Assembly: GCF_934190775.1 (NCBI RefSeq)
Contig: NZ_CAKPTG010000010.1
Span: 28,410-92,409 of the forward strand
DNA length: 64,000 nt
Direction of reading: 5' to 3'
From: an uncultured Phascolarctobacterium sp.
GTDB lineage: Bacteria; Bacillota; Negativicutes; Acidaminococcales; Acidaminococcaceae
Shown here: piece after piece, positions 1 to 8,797 of the stretch
Position numbering within the stretch: the stretch's first letter is position 1
How the letters are laid out: each line of letters opens with the position of its first letter
Position numbers and translations under genes: made by a program
Notes under the pieces: generated by a model
What the model saw: only the letters and a program-made list of their open reading frames with translations
What the model was told of the DNA's origin: nothing
Databases searched by the model: none

Positions 1-2610
1 GATAAGACCATGTATCCTGTTGCCAGCCGCAACGATAAGGACTTCCATAACCTGATGGACGTCTATCTGGACGCTGTGTTCTATCCTTCCTTCTACCAAA
101 ACAAATACACCCTGCGTCAGGAGGGCTGGCACTATAATCTGGACAGTCTCGACGGCGAGCTGAGCTACAACGGCGTTGTTTATAACGAAATGAAGGGCGT
201 ATATTCTTCGCCGGACGCATATCTGGAGAACGAAGCCATGAAGGCTCTGTTCCCCGATAACTGCTACCGCTTTGAATCCGGCGGCTATCCGGACGCTATT
301 CCGCAGCTGACTCAGGAAAAATTCGAGCAGTTCCACAAAACCTATTACAGCCCGGAAAACAGCTATATCTATTTATACGGCGATATGGATATCGACGCTA
401 CTTTGGAATATCTCGACAGCGAATATCTGAGCAGCTTCGAAAAGACCGGCACTGTTGATTCCGCCATCGCAGAGCAGCAGCCCTTGCTGCGTACTGCGGA
501 TATCGAAGCATATTATCCGGTTGGGGCAGAGGAGGACTGCACCGCCAAAACATATCACGAGCTTTCTATCGTAACAGGCAAGGCAACCGACCTGCAGACC
601 AGCATGGCGCTGAGCCTGCTGAAAAGCACCCTGCTGGACAGCGAATCCTCAGCACTGCGCCGTGCGCTGATGGACGCAGGTATAGGCCAGATTATCAACG
701 GCAGCTATACCTCCAGCATGTATCAGCCGGTATTTTCTATTCGTGCCAGCGGCAGTGAGAAGGAGCTGCGCGATAAATTTATCAGCGTTATCTATAAAAC
801 ACTGCAGGATATTACCATAAACGGCGTTGACAAAAAGCTGTTAGAGGCCAACATCAACTCCATGGAATTCAAGCTGCGTGAAGCAGATTTCGGCGGCTAT
901 CCCAAAGGACTGATTCTGGGCATCGGCGTTATGGACAACTGGCTGTATGACGGCAATCCGATTGAAGGCCTGTGCTATAACAAATATATCGCAGCACTGC
1001 GCGAGGGCCTGAAGACCAATTATTATGAAAGCATTATCGAAAACTATCTGCTGGACAACACTCATAAGGTGCTGGTAACCCTGCTGCCGCAGCCCGGCAA
1101 GGAGGAGGCAGACCAGGAGGCCGCTGCTGCCAAGATGAGCGCTATCAAGGCACAGATGAGCCAGGAGGAGCTGCAGCAGCATATCGACGAATGTGCCGAG
1201 CTGCACCGCCTGCAGGCTACTCCCGACAGCGAGGAAGCACGCGCAACCATCCCTGTACTGAAGCGCAGCGACATCAGGCAGGAGGTAGAGCAGATTGAAA
1301 CGCAGGAAGAGAAGCTGGGCGCAAGCCGTCTACTGTATCTGCCGCGCAACACCAATAAAATCGCTTATACCGGCTTCTATTTTGATATCACTGATATGGA
1401 GGCAGAAAAACTGCCTCTGTGCTATCTGCTTACTGATATCATGGGCAAGTTCAACACTGAGCGCTACAGCTATCAGGAGCTGGCAACCAACGCTATCATG
1501 TATACCGGTGGCATTGCGTTCGCTGTACGCGCCTTTACCGAGGCTGAAGCCACGGACGATTACAAGATTTACTTCTCCACCAAAGGCAAATGCCTCACAG
1601 AAAACCTGCCGAAAATGCTGGATATCCTACAGGCTATTGCTTTGGAAAGCAAGCTGGACGACCTGGACCGCTTCCGCGAGCTGGTATCCGAGCTGAAAAC
1701 CGATTGGGACGACAACTTCTTCAACCGCGGTCAAACGGTTGCTATCTCCAGACTGTACTCCTATTGCTCTGCCGGCGCACGCGTCAACGAGCAGGATGAG
1801 TTCAGCTATTACCAGTTCCTCAAAAAGCTGACGGACAACTTCGACGAGCTGGCACCACAGGTGCTGGAGCAACTGAGCCTGTTAATCAAACGCTTCTTCC
1901 AGAAGAGCCGCTTCCTGCTCAGCTACAGCTGTGATGTGAAGGAGCAGGCAACAGTAAAAGCGCAATGCCTGGAGTTCATCAGCAAGCTGTCTGAGGTAGA
2001 AGCAGGGGAGAAGGCTGAGCTTCTGCCTGTAGGCACCACCAACGAGGCTATTGCAACTGCCGGTAAGGTGCAATACGTCGCTGCAGGCGGCAACTTTGCT
2101 AAGCATGGTCACAAATATGTGGGCGCTATGGCTGTGCTGGAAACTATTCTGAGCTACGAATACCTTTGGACCAAGATCCGTATCCAGGGCGGCGCTTATG
2201 GCGTTACCGCACGCTTTGAGCTGAACGGTGTAGGCGTATTTGCCTCCTACCGCGACCCGCAGCTGCCAAAAACACTGGAGGCCTATAAAGGTCTGGCAGA
2301 ATGGCTGAGCAACGAAGAGTTCCCCGAACGCGAGCTGAACAAGTATGTTATCGGTACCATCAGCACTATGGATAAGCCTTTGACCAACAGCATGCGTCTG
2401 GACAAGGCCACAGCGCAATACCTGAAGCACGTTTCTGTTGAACTGCGCCAGCGCGTGCGCAACGAGGTTCTGCAGGTAACTAGCGCCGACCTGCAAGCAC
2501 TGGCTAAGGTAGTAGAGGACATGCTCAGCGACGGCCTGATTTGCGTAGTCGGCGGCAAGCAGCCTATTGAAGCTAATAAATCTTTGTTCAACAATATCCT
2601 CAATGCGTAA
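1..2610 (+). CDS. M16C (PreP-like) zinc metallopeptidase, 5' end outside window
   Basis: The open frame runs in from before base 1 (codons GAT AAG ACC precede the first ATG at 10), so roughly the first 100 residues of a ~970-residue presequence-protease/insulinase-like protein are missing. The visible part starts with the family block KTMYPVAS and contains GVVYNEMKGVYSSP, typical of the first M16 half. The second half carries the degenerate domain with the R/Y substrate-binding region (GGAYGV near residue 720). The zinc-binding HxxEH motif lies in the missing N-terminal part and cannot be checked. The family degrades short peptides, usually in the cytoplasm in bacteria. The gene converges on the macro-domain gene and ends 36 bp before a shared terminator. 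Confidence 0.9.
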   Translation, partial: DKTMYPVASRNDKDFHNLMDVYLDAVFYPSFYQNKYTLRQEGWHYNLDSLDGELSYNGVVYNEMKGVYSSPDAYLENEAMKALFPDNCYRFESGGYPDAIPQLTQEKFEQFHKTYYSPENSYIYLYGDMDIDATLEYLDSEYLSSFEKTGTVDSAIAEQQPLLRTADIEAYYPVGAEEDCTAKTYHELSIVTGKATDLQTSMALSLLKSTLLDSESSALRRALMDAGIGQIINGSYTSSMYQPVFSIRASGSEKELRDKFISVIYKTLQDITINGVDKKLLEANINSMEFKLREADFGGYPKGLILGIGVMDNWLYDGNPIEGLCYNKYIAALREGLKTNYYESIIENYLLDNTHKVLVTLLPQPGKEEADQEAAAAKMSAIKAQMSQEELQQHIDECAELHRLQATPDSEEARATIPVLKRSDIRQEVEQIETQEEKLGASRLLYLPRNTNKIAYTGFYFDITDMEAEKLPLCYLLTDIMGKFNTERYSYQELATNAIMYTGGIAFAVRAFTEAEATDDYKIYFSTKGKCLTENLPKMLDILQAIALESKLDDLDRFRELVSELKTDWDDNFFNRGQTVAISRLYSYCSAGARVNEQDEFSYYQFLKKLTDNFDELAPQVLEQLSLLIKRFFQKSRFLLSYSCDVKEQATVKAQCLEFISKLSEVEAGEKAELLPVGTTNEAIATAGKVQYVAAGGNFAKHGHKYVGAMAVLETILSYEYLWTKIRIQGGAYGVTARFELNGVGVFASYRDPQLPKTLEAYKGLAEWLSNEEFPERELNKYVIGTISTMDKPLTNSMRLDKATAQYLKHVSVELRQRVRNEVLQVTSADLQALAKVVEDMLSDGLICVVGGKQPIEANKSLFNNILNA

Positions 2611-2645
2611 ATCTGTACGCTATTAAATTTACGCTAAGGCTAATA

Positions 2646-2680
2646 AAAACCCGTGACATCCGAAGGGAGTCACGGGTTTT
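2646..2680. terminator. Bidirectional intrinsic terminator between convergent genes
   Basis: A 12-bp perfect stem (AAACCCGTGAC type arms at 2646-2657 and 2669-2680) has A runs on the left and T runs on the right, so it can end transcripts from both the M16 peptidase and the macro-domain gene. Confidence 0.9.
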
Positions 2681-2704
2681 GTTATACGGAAAAACGATAT
2701 TTAC

Positions 2705-3610
2705 TTAGTCCAGCTCGCCGCTTTGCGCTTTTTTAACAAGCTCCTGATAAGCGTTATAAACGCCGCTGTTGAAGCAGGTGAGCACAACGCTCATGCCATA
2801 GTCGGCGTTGGCATTAATCCATTCGGTGCAGGTCAAAAGAGCGATACGGGCAGCCTCGTCCACAGGATAAGCATAAACACCGGTAGAAATCGCCGGGAAA
2901 GCAATGCTATGCAAATGATGCTTGCGTGCCAGGTCCAGGCAATTCTTGTAGCAGTCGGCCAGCTCCAGTCTTTGTTCAACCTTACCATTATAAATCGGGC
3001 CTACGGTATGGATAATGTAGCTTGCAGGCAGGTTATAGCCATAGGTGATCCTGGCAGCACCAGTCGGGCAGCCGCCTAAGGCTTTGCATTCCTCCAGAAG
3101 CTGCGGTCCTGCAGCGCGGTGAATAGCACCATCAACGCCACCACCGCCTAAAAGCGTACTGTTGGCAGCATTGACAATAGCGTCGCAGTCCAGCGTAGTT
3201 ATATCACCACGCCAAACAGAAATAGCGTTCTGCTGCTTGTTCTTCTTGGCATCGGCCAGCAGCTCCTTCAGCATTTGGTTTTGGATATTGAAGGGAGCGG
3301 GGGAAGCAGGGTTAAAGATAATCCCGGCAATGCCGTCCATTTGCAGGATTGCTTCAAAGTAGTTGACCAAAGGGCGGCTGATAACGTTGCAAGGCGCGCC
3401 CTGCTCATAGGCTTCCTTACTGCTGAAGGCAGTCATATATTCCAGGCCGCTTTCCGTAGTCTGCGTCTGCAGCAGCAGCTGGCCCTCTGGCGCATCAGCA
3501 GCAGTAGGGATAAGCACCTCAGCACCTTCCTGTAGCACAATGCTGACTGCATGCAGCAGCTTCACCAGGTTGGCTTCGCTTTGGTCAGCAGCAAAAAAAT
3601 TGCTGGGCAT
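2705..3610 (-). CDS. SseB-like domain fused to macro (ADP-ribose-binding) domain
   Basis: Residues 1-122 look like an SseB N-terminal domain: FFAADQSEA, then EVLIP, then AFSSKEAY, then GIIFNPASPAPFNI. Residues 128-295 are a macro domain with the ADP-ribose-binding signatures GDIT, DAIVNAANS, the glycine loop GGGGVDGAIH, and STGVYAYP. Macro domains bind or hydrolyse ADP-ribose and O-acetyl-ADP-ribose. The role of the SseB part is unknown. The ATG at 3610 has no Shine-Dalgarno and directly follows an in-frame TGA. A better start with AAGGAG lies at 3641 in another frame, and the two frames meet at a run of seven T in the coding strand. The true N-terminus is therefore in doubt (frameshift, sequencing error or slippage). 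The gene has its own promoter behind the lexA terminator. Confidence 0.88.
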   Translation of the reverse strand: MPSNFFAADQSEANLVKLLHAVSIVLQEGAEVLIPTAADAPEGQLLLQTQTTESGLEYMTAFSSKEAYEQGAPCNVISRPLVNYFEAILQMDGIAGIIFNPASPAPFNIQNQMLKELLADAKKNKQQNAISVWRGDITTLDCDAIVNAANSTLLGGGGVDGAIHRAAGPQLLEECKALGGCPTGAARITYGYNLPASYIIHTVGPIYNGKVEQRLELADCYKNCLDLARKHHLHSIAFPAISTGVYAYPVDEAARIALLTCTEWINANADYGMSVVLTCFNSGVYNAYQELVKKAQSGELD

Positions 3611-3638
3611 TCATGATAATATCAGTAGATGGATGTAA

Positions 3639-3656
3639 CATAAGCGTCATCTCCTT
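3639..3656 (-). promoter_or_regulatory. Ribosome binding site and alternative ATG for the SseB-macro gene
   Basis: AAGGAG at 3656-3651 stands 9 nt before an ATG at 3641-3639. That frame reads MLHPSTDIIMNAQQFF, then leaves the SseB frame at the T7 tract (3599-3593). Removing one T joins both frames into a more complete SseB domain. Confidence 0.7.
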
Positions 3657-3688
3657 ATAAAAATCGTTTACACACATTCATAACTATA

Positions 3689-3716
3689 ATATATAACAAA
3701 AAAACAGCTCTGTAAA
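3689..3716 (-). promoter_or_regulatory. Likely promoter of the SseB-macro gene
   Basis: TTTACA (3716-3711) and TATATT (3694-3689) are 16 bp apart on the minus strand. The -35 box lies in the loop of the lexA terminator, a compact arrangement. Confidence 0.45.
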
Positions 3717-3727
3717 GAGCTGTTTTT
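3698..3727 (-). terminator. Terminator of lexA
   Basis: The hairpin has arms AACAGCTC/GAGCTGTT, and on the minus strand it is followed by seven T. It begins about 50 bp after the lexA stop codon. Confidence 0.85.
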
Positions 3728-3779
3728 CGTATATGACGCTAAAGTGACATCATTTTACATGCATTTTACAGTCAGGTTA

Positions 3780-4445
3780 TTACAGCATGCGGAATACAGA
3801 AATAACCTTACCAAGCACCTTAATGTTGTCAGAACCGACAATCGGCTGATACTTATCGTTTTCCGGTTGCAGGCGCACACTGCGCAGCTCGCGGAAGTAA
3901 CGCTTAACGGTAGTTTCCTCGCCATCAATCAAGGCAACAACAATATCACCGTTATTAGCAAAGTTCTGCTTACGAGCAATAATGTAGTCGTGATCCAGGA
4001 TACCTGCGTTGATCATGCTGTCACCGCATACGGAAAGCATGAAGACATCATCGTCGCAGCCGATCAGGTCACGAGGAATAGGATAGGTCTCTTCAATATT
4101 CTCTACAGCGAGAATAGGAACACCTGCAGTAACCTTGCCAACCAGCGGTACCGGAACAAGGAGCTTGTTTCTCCAGGCATCACTTTCGCTCATCAGCTCC
4201 AATGCACGCGGTTTGGCTGCATCACGCTGAATGAAGCCGTATTCCTGCAGCTTCTTCAGATGGTTATGCACGCTGGCACTGGAAGATAAGCCTACAGCTG
4301 CACCAATTTCACGTACAGCAGGCGGATAACCCTTATGATTAATAAAGGTACGAACGAATTTTAAAATATTACGTTGGCGTTCAGACAACATTTCTTCAGT
4401 ATAGTTGCCATCAAAGTCTGGCGGGAGCGCTTTTCTTCTTCCCAT
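3780..4445 (-). CDS. lexA: LexA, SOS repressor
   Basis: The protein has 221 residues. The N-terminal winged helix-turn-helix (about 15-75, including VREIGAAVGLSSSASVHNHL) binds SOS operators. The C-terminal S24 peptidase domain has the Ala107-Gly108 self-cleavage site (VTAGVP), nucleophile Ser143 (GDSM) and Lys181 (TTVKRYF). RecA-stimulated self-cleavage derepresses the SOS genes. The open frame extends upstream to a TTG at 4487, but the ATG at 4445 is preferred: it has GGAGG 7 nt upstream, it gives the usual MGRRK-type start, and the promoter -10 overlaps the longer version. The gene is monocistronic, with its own promoter and terminator. Confidence 0.97.
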   Translation of the reverse strand: MGRRKALPPDFDGNYTEEMLSERQRNILKFVRTFINHKGYPPAVREIGAAVGLSSSASVHNHLKKLQEYGFIQRDAAKPRALELMSESDAWRNKLLVPVPLVGKVTAGVPILAVENIEETYPIPRDLIGCDDDVFMLSVCGDSMINAGILDHDYIIARKQNFANNGDIVVALIDGEETTVKRYFRELRSVRLQPENDKYQPIVGSDNIKVLGKVISVFRML

Positions 4446-4487
4446 TTTAGACCCTCCAATCATTTGTTTATAGATTACCTTATACAA

Positions 4488-4516
4488 ATTATAGCAGATA
4501 AAAGTAATTTCGTCAA
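4488..4516 (-). promoter_or_regulatory. lexA promoter
   Basis: TTGACG (4516-4511), a 17-bp spacer and TATAAT (4493-4488). An imperfect dyad (ATTACCTTAT at 4474-4483, ATAAAAGTAAT at 4498-4508) flanks the -10 box and could be the operator. No CGAAC-N4-GTTCG box is visible. Confidence 0.85.
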
Positions 4517-4776
4517 ACAGCAGTGCGCATGGTGACTAATTAATGGTAAAACACTACAGGGGGAGAGCTGAGCGGCTCAAAAATGTAGATTTAGCATATT
4601 TTGAGTGGTATTTCAGGCATTTTTCCAGCTTGGGAAATAAGCTTGTCTGTAGAGTTGCCTTTTTTGGTGTTTTGAGCGCAAAATAATATTTTACGTCCGA
4701 TAATGTATATTATGTTAAATTTTCCTTTTCTCAGACGTGAGATTTTCATGCACTGCAACTCATTGCACCTGTGTAA
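4517..4776. other. Gene-free stretch between the exported-protein gene and lexA
   Basis: AT-rich sequence with a short GAGC...GGCTC hairpin near 4566-4579. No open frame, RNA gene or convincing terminator was seen after the exported-protein gene. Confidence 0.5.
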
Positions 4777-6279
4777 TTAAAAGTGCCATTCGTTTACTTG
4801 CTGTTCAAGGCTTTTTTCCGTTTCAACGTCGGTTTTTTTGATAAAAAGCATCGCTGTAGCAGCTTTTTGGTTACAGCTCAGCAAAATTTTGTTGTTATAA
4901 GCAAAATCCTTCAGCAATTGGGTATCAGCATTGATGCCGATAAGAGCTTTTTCCTGGGTGAAGTCAAAATTTGTCTTATAATCCTTCAAAGCAAAGTATT
5001 CGTTGCCAAAGCCCTTCAGTCGCTGCAGACCATCATTAATAATCCTTTCCACAGCAAGCTTGTTGGCAACAGGCGTTGCTAAAAGCTCTTTAGCATCAGC
5101 GTCATTAATATTATCTACGCTGACGGTAACAAGCAGATGATTCCAATGCTCCAGAACATTGCGCATGCCGCTGGTGTAAAGATCCATGAACTTTTGCTGG
5201 TATTCAGGATCAGACGCCGGAATAGCAAATACAGAATAAATATTGTCATAATCCGTATTTGCGGCAACCTCCTGCATTTGCTTCATAGAAGAAGCCGTAG
5301 TCAGATAAAAGGTGCCTTTATCCTTATATCGCAGGTTCAGCTGGCCGTAGAACCAGTCATCCGGCAGCTGCACACTTTTGCCGACTGCAGCATCAGTAAA
5401 GCTGATGGCCTTCGGCGTGCTTGTCGGAGCAAAAGCCTTAAAGCCCTTCAGCAGATCAGTGTGTGCTTTATCAAAGCGCTGCATTGTTTCTGCAGGAATG
5501 TCGCGCAAAGTAACATTTTCTACCTGCAGAGCCTTTTCTACTGCTTCCTTTATAGAAGCTGCGTCCTGAGACTTGGTTTTTGCTGCTTTATCCTCACTGC
5601 CTGCTTCGTCAGTATCGATATCTTCAATATCATCGATATCAACATCTGTATCAGCGTCAGCAGCTTTTTCGTCCTTCTTCGGAGCGTATACATCCTGGTC
5701 ACTGTTCACTGTCGACAGCAGATAAAGTCTGTCATTGGCAGAAACCATACTGGTATCAATTTTAAACAGTACATCAGATTGCTTATAGATATAAGAAATG
5801 GTAATTGCCTTTTTGCCGGCAATCTTGCCTACCTTGATTACAGGCGTAAGCTGGTCCAGCTTCTCCTTGAGCACCTTGCTTTGGATAGTTACATTACCAT
5901 TGCTGTCGTGCTCTGCATATTTTTCAAGCTCCAGCAGCGGCGCAGGCACAGTTTTCGGATTGAGCTGAGAGCGCTCCAAAAGCGCCAGCTTCTCATACAC
6001 GGCATCAAAATATGCGGTAGAGAATTTTTCGCCTAAAATCTGCTCCATATCCTCTGCTGTGTAATAGTTAACAATGTTAACTGCGGTATTTTTTAAATCC
6101 TCTTCGTCTTGATAGGCCTTTTTGCTGCTGATATTGGTATACGCATAAACCTTCTTCGCTTCCAGCTTATAGTAAGGCTGTCCGTCCTTAACGCTGTAGC
6201 CTGCGTAGCTGTTTTCGTAGGCAGAAGCATGCGTAGCGCACAAAACAAGCGCTGCTGCCAAGGCTGTGATTTTTTTCAT
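4777..6279 (-). CDS. Exported protein of unknown function with an acidic linker
   Basis: The 500-residue product starts with a clear signal peptide (MKKITALAAALVLCATHASA, cleavage after ASA), so it is exported, presumably to the periplasm. I do not recognise a family. Residues ~205-235 form a low-complexity acidic linker rich in D and E (DVDIDDIEDIDTDE) between two folded-looking halves. The C-terminal half has no cysteine pairs and no membrane segment. The start is supported by AAGGA/GGTGAG just upstream of the ATG at 6279. It follows pduL on the same strand by 35 bp and may share its transcript, but no functional link is evident. A C-terminal Cys-containing patch (SCNQKAATAML) is present. 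Confidence 0.75.
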   Translation of the reverse strand: MKKITALAAALVLCATHASAYENSYAGYSVKDGQPYYKLEAKKVYAYTNISSKKAYQDEEDLKNTAVNIVNYYTAEDMEQILGEKFSTAYFDAVYEKLALLERSQLNPKTVPAPLLELEKYAEHDSNGNVTIQSKVLKEKLDQLTPVIKVGKIAGKKAITISYIYKQSDVLFKIDTSMVSANDRLYLLSTVNSDQDVYAPKKDEKAADADTDVDIDDIEDIDTDEAGSEDKAAKTKSQDAASIKEAVEKALQVENVTLRDIPAETMQRFDKAHTDLLKGFKAFAPTSTPKAISFTDAAVGKSVQLPDDWFYGQLNLRYKDKGTFYLTTASSMKQMQEVAANTDYDNIYSVFAIPASDPEYQQKFMDLYTSGMRNVLEHWNHLLVTVSVDNINDADAKELLATPVANKLAVERIINDGLQRLKGFGNEYFALKDYKTNFDFTQEKALIGINADTQLLKDFAYNNKILLSCNQKAATAMLFIKKTDVETEKSLEQQVNEWHF

Positions 6280-6314
6280 ATACTCACCATCCTTTTATTG
6301 GAAAAACGGTGGAA

Positions 6315-6890
6315 TTATTTATTATAAACGATGTTAACCATCACGCCGCTGCCCAGGTTGCAGGCATTAGCTTCGTCAGTGTCGATATGAACCTCGTCAG
6401 CATGCTTTACGCCCGCACGTACCAGAACATTATGCAGTGTTACGGAACGCTCGCCCTCTGTAGTAATATCAACGATATCGCCATCCTTCAGACCGTATTT
6501 TTCAGCGGTTTCGGGGTACAGATGCACGTGGCGCGCAGCGATGATGATACCCTCCTTCAGCTCCAGCTCGCCCTTCGGACCGATGAGCTTAGCGCCAGCG
6601 CTGCCTGCGATGTCGCCGCTGTTGCGGATAGGAGCATCAAGGCCAACCTTGCGTGCGTCAGTCAGAGAAAGCTCAATCTGAGTTTCCGGACGCAGAGGAC
6701 CGATGATGCGCAGCTTCATGGAATCCTTGGGAGTTACCATGGTAATCTGTTCTTCAGAAGCAAACTGACCAGGCTGGCCAATCGGCTTTTTAACGTGCAG
6801 CTCACTGCCTTCACCAAATAAAATATCCATATGCTCACGGCACAGATGTGCGTGACGTGCAGAAACACCTAAAACTATCGGAAATTGCAT
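6315..6890 (-). CDS. pduL: PduL-type phosphate acyltransferase (phosphotransacylase)
   Basis: The 191-residue protein has the duplicated PduL barrel. It shows SARHAHL (residues 10-16) and AARHVHL (about 118-124), whose histidines bind zinc, and the C-terminal MVNIVYN end. PduL enzymes interconvert acyl-CoA and acyl-phosphate (propanoyl or acetyl), feeding ATP synthesis by a kinase. No N-terminal encapsulation peptide precedes the barrel and no microcompartment genes are near, so a free cytoplasmic role in acetate or propionate production is likely (inference). A GAGGTGA site precedes the ATG, and a strong promoter lies 40 bp upstream. Confidence 0.9.
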   Translation of the reverse strand: MQFPIVLGVSARHAHLCREHMDILFGEGSELHVKKPIGQPGQFASEEQITMVTPKDSMKLRIIGPLRPETQIELSLTDARKVGLDAPIRNSGDIAGSAGAKLIGPKGELELKEGIIIAARHVHLYPETAEKYGLKDGDIVDITTEGERSVTLHNVLVRAGVKHADEVHIDTDEANACNLGSGVMVNIVYNK

Positions 6891-6930
6891 TGTATGTCAC
6901 CTCATAAAATAATTTTTTGTTTATATACTT

Positions 6931-6959
6931 ATTATAGCTTGAATTGTGGTAATTGTCAT
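6931..6959 (-). promoter_or_regulatory. Promoter of pduL
   Basis: ATGACA (6959-6954), a 17-bp spacer and a perfect TATAAT (6936-6931) lie 41 bp upstream of the pduL start. Confidence 0.8.
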
Positions 6960-7032
6960 TAGTTATCGAAATTTTTTTCATATAATAGGATATCAGCTAC
7001 AGGCAAAGCTTCTTTTTCCTACATATTTACAG

Positions 7033-7065
7033 AAAAAAATAGGACCAGGCTTCCCCAGTCCTATT
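7033..7065 (-). terminator. Terminator of the two-partner secretion operon
   Basis: Stem AATAGGAC/GTCCTATT, extended by wobble pairs around a GAAG loop, followed on the minus strand by seven T. It lies 17 bp after the transporter stop codon. Confidence 0.92.
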
Positions 7066-7081
7066 ATTACACAAGATTTTT

Positions 7082-8752
7082 TTAGAATTGACCGCTTACC
7101 ATGAAATGGATGCGAGTTGAATCTACATCAGTATTATTGATTTCCTTAATCAAAGGCACGCCCAATGTTACCACAGCACCGATGTGCTTGGTGATGTTGC
7201 TGCGCACGCCCAAACCACAGCTTGTCAGCACATGGCTGTCAAAGGCACTGTCGCCAAAGACCTGACCATGATCCATAAAGACGAAAGCATTAGTCTTTTT
7301 GTCTTTAGTCACAGGCACGGAATATTCCAGGCCCACACTGTAGCCACTGTCGCCGCCAAGCAGGCTTTCTTTGTAGCCGCGTACGCTGTACATACCGCCA
7401 ATGTAGAACTGACGGGCGGAAGGCAGATAATTGTTGAAGCCACGCTGTGCGTCCAGGCGCAGGCTCAAAAGCTGCCCATGCTGATACATTTTCTGGTACA
7501 GGCCATTAAGCTGGTACAGGGAAAAATCCTTGTCCTTATCGGCAATATTGGTATGCGTACCGGCGTTAAAGCTGTGCTTTTGGTAAATAACAGAGCTTGC
7601 GCCGTAATTAGTTACGGAATAGCCTGCCGTAACGCCTTTAATGGTATCATCGAGCCAATGCTGGCCGCTGAAATCAGTCTTGGAATTTTGCTGGCCGTAA
7701 TCAAGTGTTGCCTCAGTACGAATCTTTTCCGTCACTACCAACGGCTGACTCAGGCCAACGTTCATGGCATAAGCATGACCGCGTACATTCAACGGCTCCA
7801 GCTGTCCGTCCGTAATGTGAACGCTGTTGGCGCTGTACTGCAGGTTCAGCTTGGTACCGCTATGGCCTAATGGCCTGCTGTAGCCAAGGCCGAAGGATTT
7901 GGTGCCATCGCTCAGCATCGTGTTCAGCGTCAGCGCGTCACGCACACCTGTCAGGCTTCTGTCCGTAAAGAACAGGCCGCCGCGGTATTCGCCGCTCGTA
8001 TCACTGCCTGCGTTATCACTGTAAACAGTCCAGGTAATATTTTGCGGTTCATAAGCGCTGATGACGTAATCCGTAGTTCCCGGCTCACTGCCGGCCTGCA
8101 GAGAAATGCGCAGCTGCACGTCATTAGCAGCGTTAAAGCGCAGTAAATCGTCATTCAGCTTGTTGATGTTGGCAACCTCTCCCTGCTTCAGGCTCATACG
8201 CTTGCTGATGTATTTGCTTTTGGTATACTTGTTGCCCTGCACCTCAACAGCATTCGTTTTGCCTTCGATAAGCTCAATTTTTACCGTACCGTTTTTAATT
8301 GTCTGTGCCGGCAAAATTGCACGACAGGTAAAGTAACCATTATCAAGATACAGCTTGTTAATTTTATTCACCAGCTCGTACAAATCCTTGACGCCAACCT
8401 CTTTACCGATATATTCGTCCGTCAGCTTCTGCAGCTCTGCCTGCTCCAGTACGGTGGATTCATCCAGCTCCAGCTTTTCCAGCTTAAAGGTTACTGCCGC
8501 CTGCTGCTCCGCATCAGGCTTTTGGCTCCCCTGCTCTATCTTGCTGCTTGTCTTAGCCTTGTCCTCGGCAATCTGCTTAGCAACACGCTGGCGCTCCATA
8601 TACTCCATAGCTCTGTTGGCTGCCACACCGGCGTTATTCAAACCGCTTTTATGGAATTCCGCTGCCTGCTGATCTGTAGGCCCTGCAAAAGCAACGGCAC
8701 TGCATCCCAGCAAAAGCGTAACCAGCAGCAAGCTTGTTTTATTAGTAATCAT
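7082..8752 (-). CDS. TpsB outer-membrane transporter (ShlB/FhaC/HecB family)
   Basis: This is the Omp85-superfamily pore that secretes the TpsA adhesin encoded in the same operon. After an N-terminal signal and a charged linker, residues ~75-155 form a POTRA-like domain (YLDNGYFTCRAILPAQ, VKIELIEGK). From ~210 to the end is a 16-strand-type barrel, including the conserved FYIGGMYSVRGY motif and a C-terminal Phe (VSGQF). The frame opens at 8776, but the ATG at 8752 has AAAGGGGTG 6 nt upstream and starts the signal peptide. LLLGC|S could also be read as a lipobox, competing with signal peptidase I cleavage after AFA. It is the last gene of the operon, 45 bp after the YbjN-like gene. Confidence 0.93.
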   Translation of the reverse strand: MITNKTSLLLVTLLLGCSAVAFAGPTDQQAAEFHKSGLNNAGVAANRAMEYMERQRVAKQIAEDKAKTSSKIEQGSQKPDAEQQAAVTFKLEKLELDESTVLEQAELQKLTDEYIGKEVGVKDLYELVNKINKLYLDNGYFTCRAILPAQTIKNGTVKIELIEGKTNAVEVQGNKYTKSKYISKRMSLKQGEVANINKLNDDLLRFNAANDVQLRISLQAGSEPGTTDYVISAYEPQNITWTVYSDNAGSDTSGEYRGGLFFTDRSLTGVRDALTLNTMLSDGTKSFGLGYSRPLGHSGTKLNLQYSANSVHITDGQLEPLNVRGHAYAMNVGLSQPLVVTEKIRTEATLDYGQQNSKTDFSGQHWLDDTIKGVTAGYSVTNYGASSVIYQKHSFNAGTHTNIADKDKDFSLYQLNGLYQKMYQHGQLLSLRLDAQRGFNNYLPSARQFYIGGMYSVRGYKESLLGGDSGYSVGLEYSVPVTKDKKTNAFVFMDHGQVFGDSAFDSHVLTSCGLGVRSNITKHIGAVVTLGVPLIKEINNTDVDSTRIHFMVSGQF

Positions 8753-8797
8753 CGTCAACACCCCTTTGATATACATAACTTTGCTGCATCCGGCAGG

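Noticed and set aside
3780..4487. A longer LexA starting at the TTG at 4487
   Set aside because: The lexA promoter -10 lies at 4488-4493, so this start would leave almost no leader; the ATG at 4445 has a good ribosome site.
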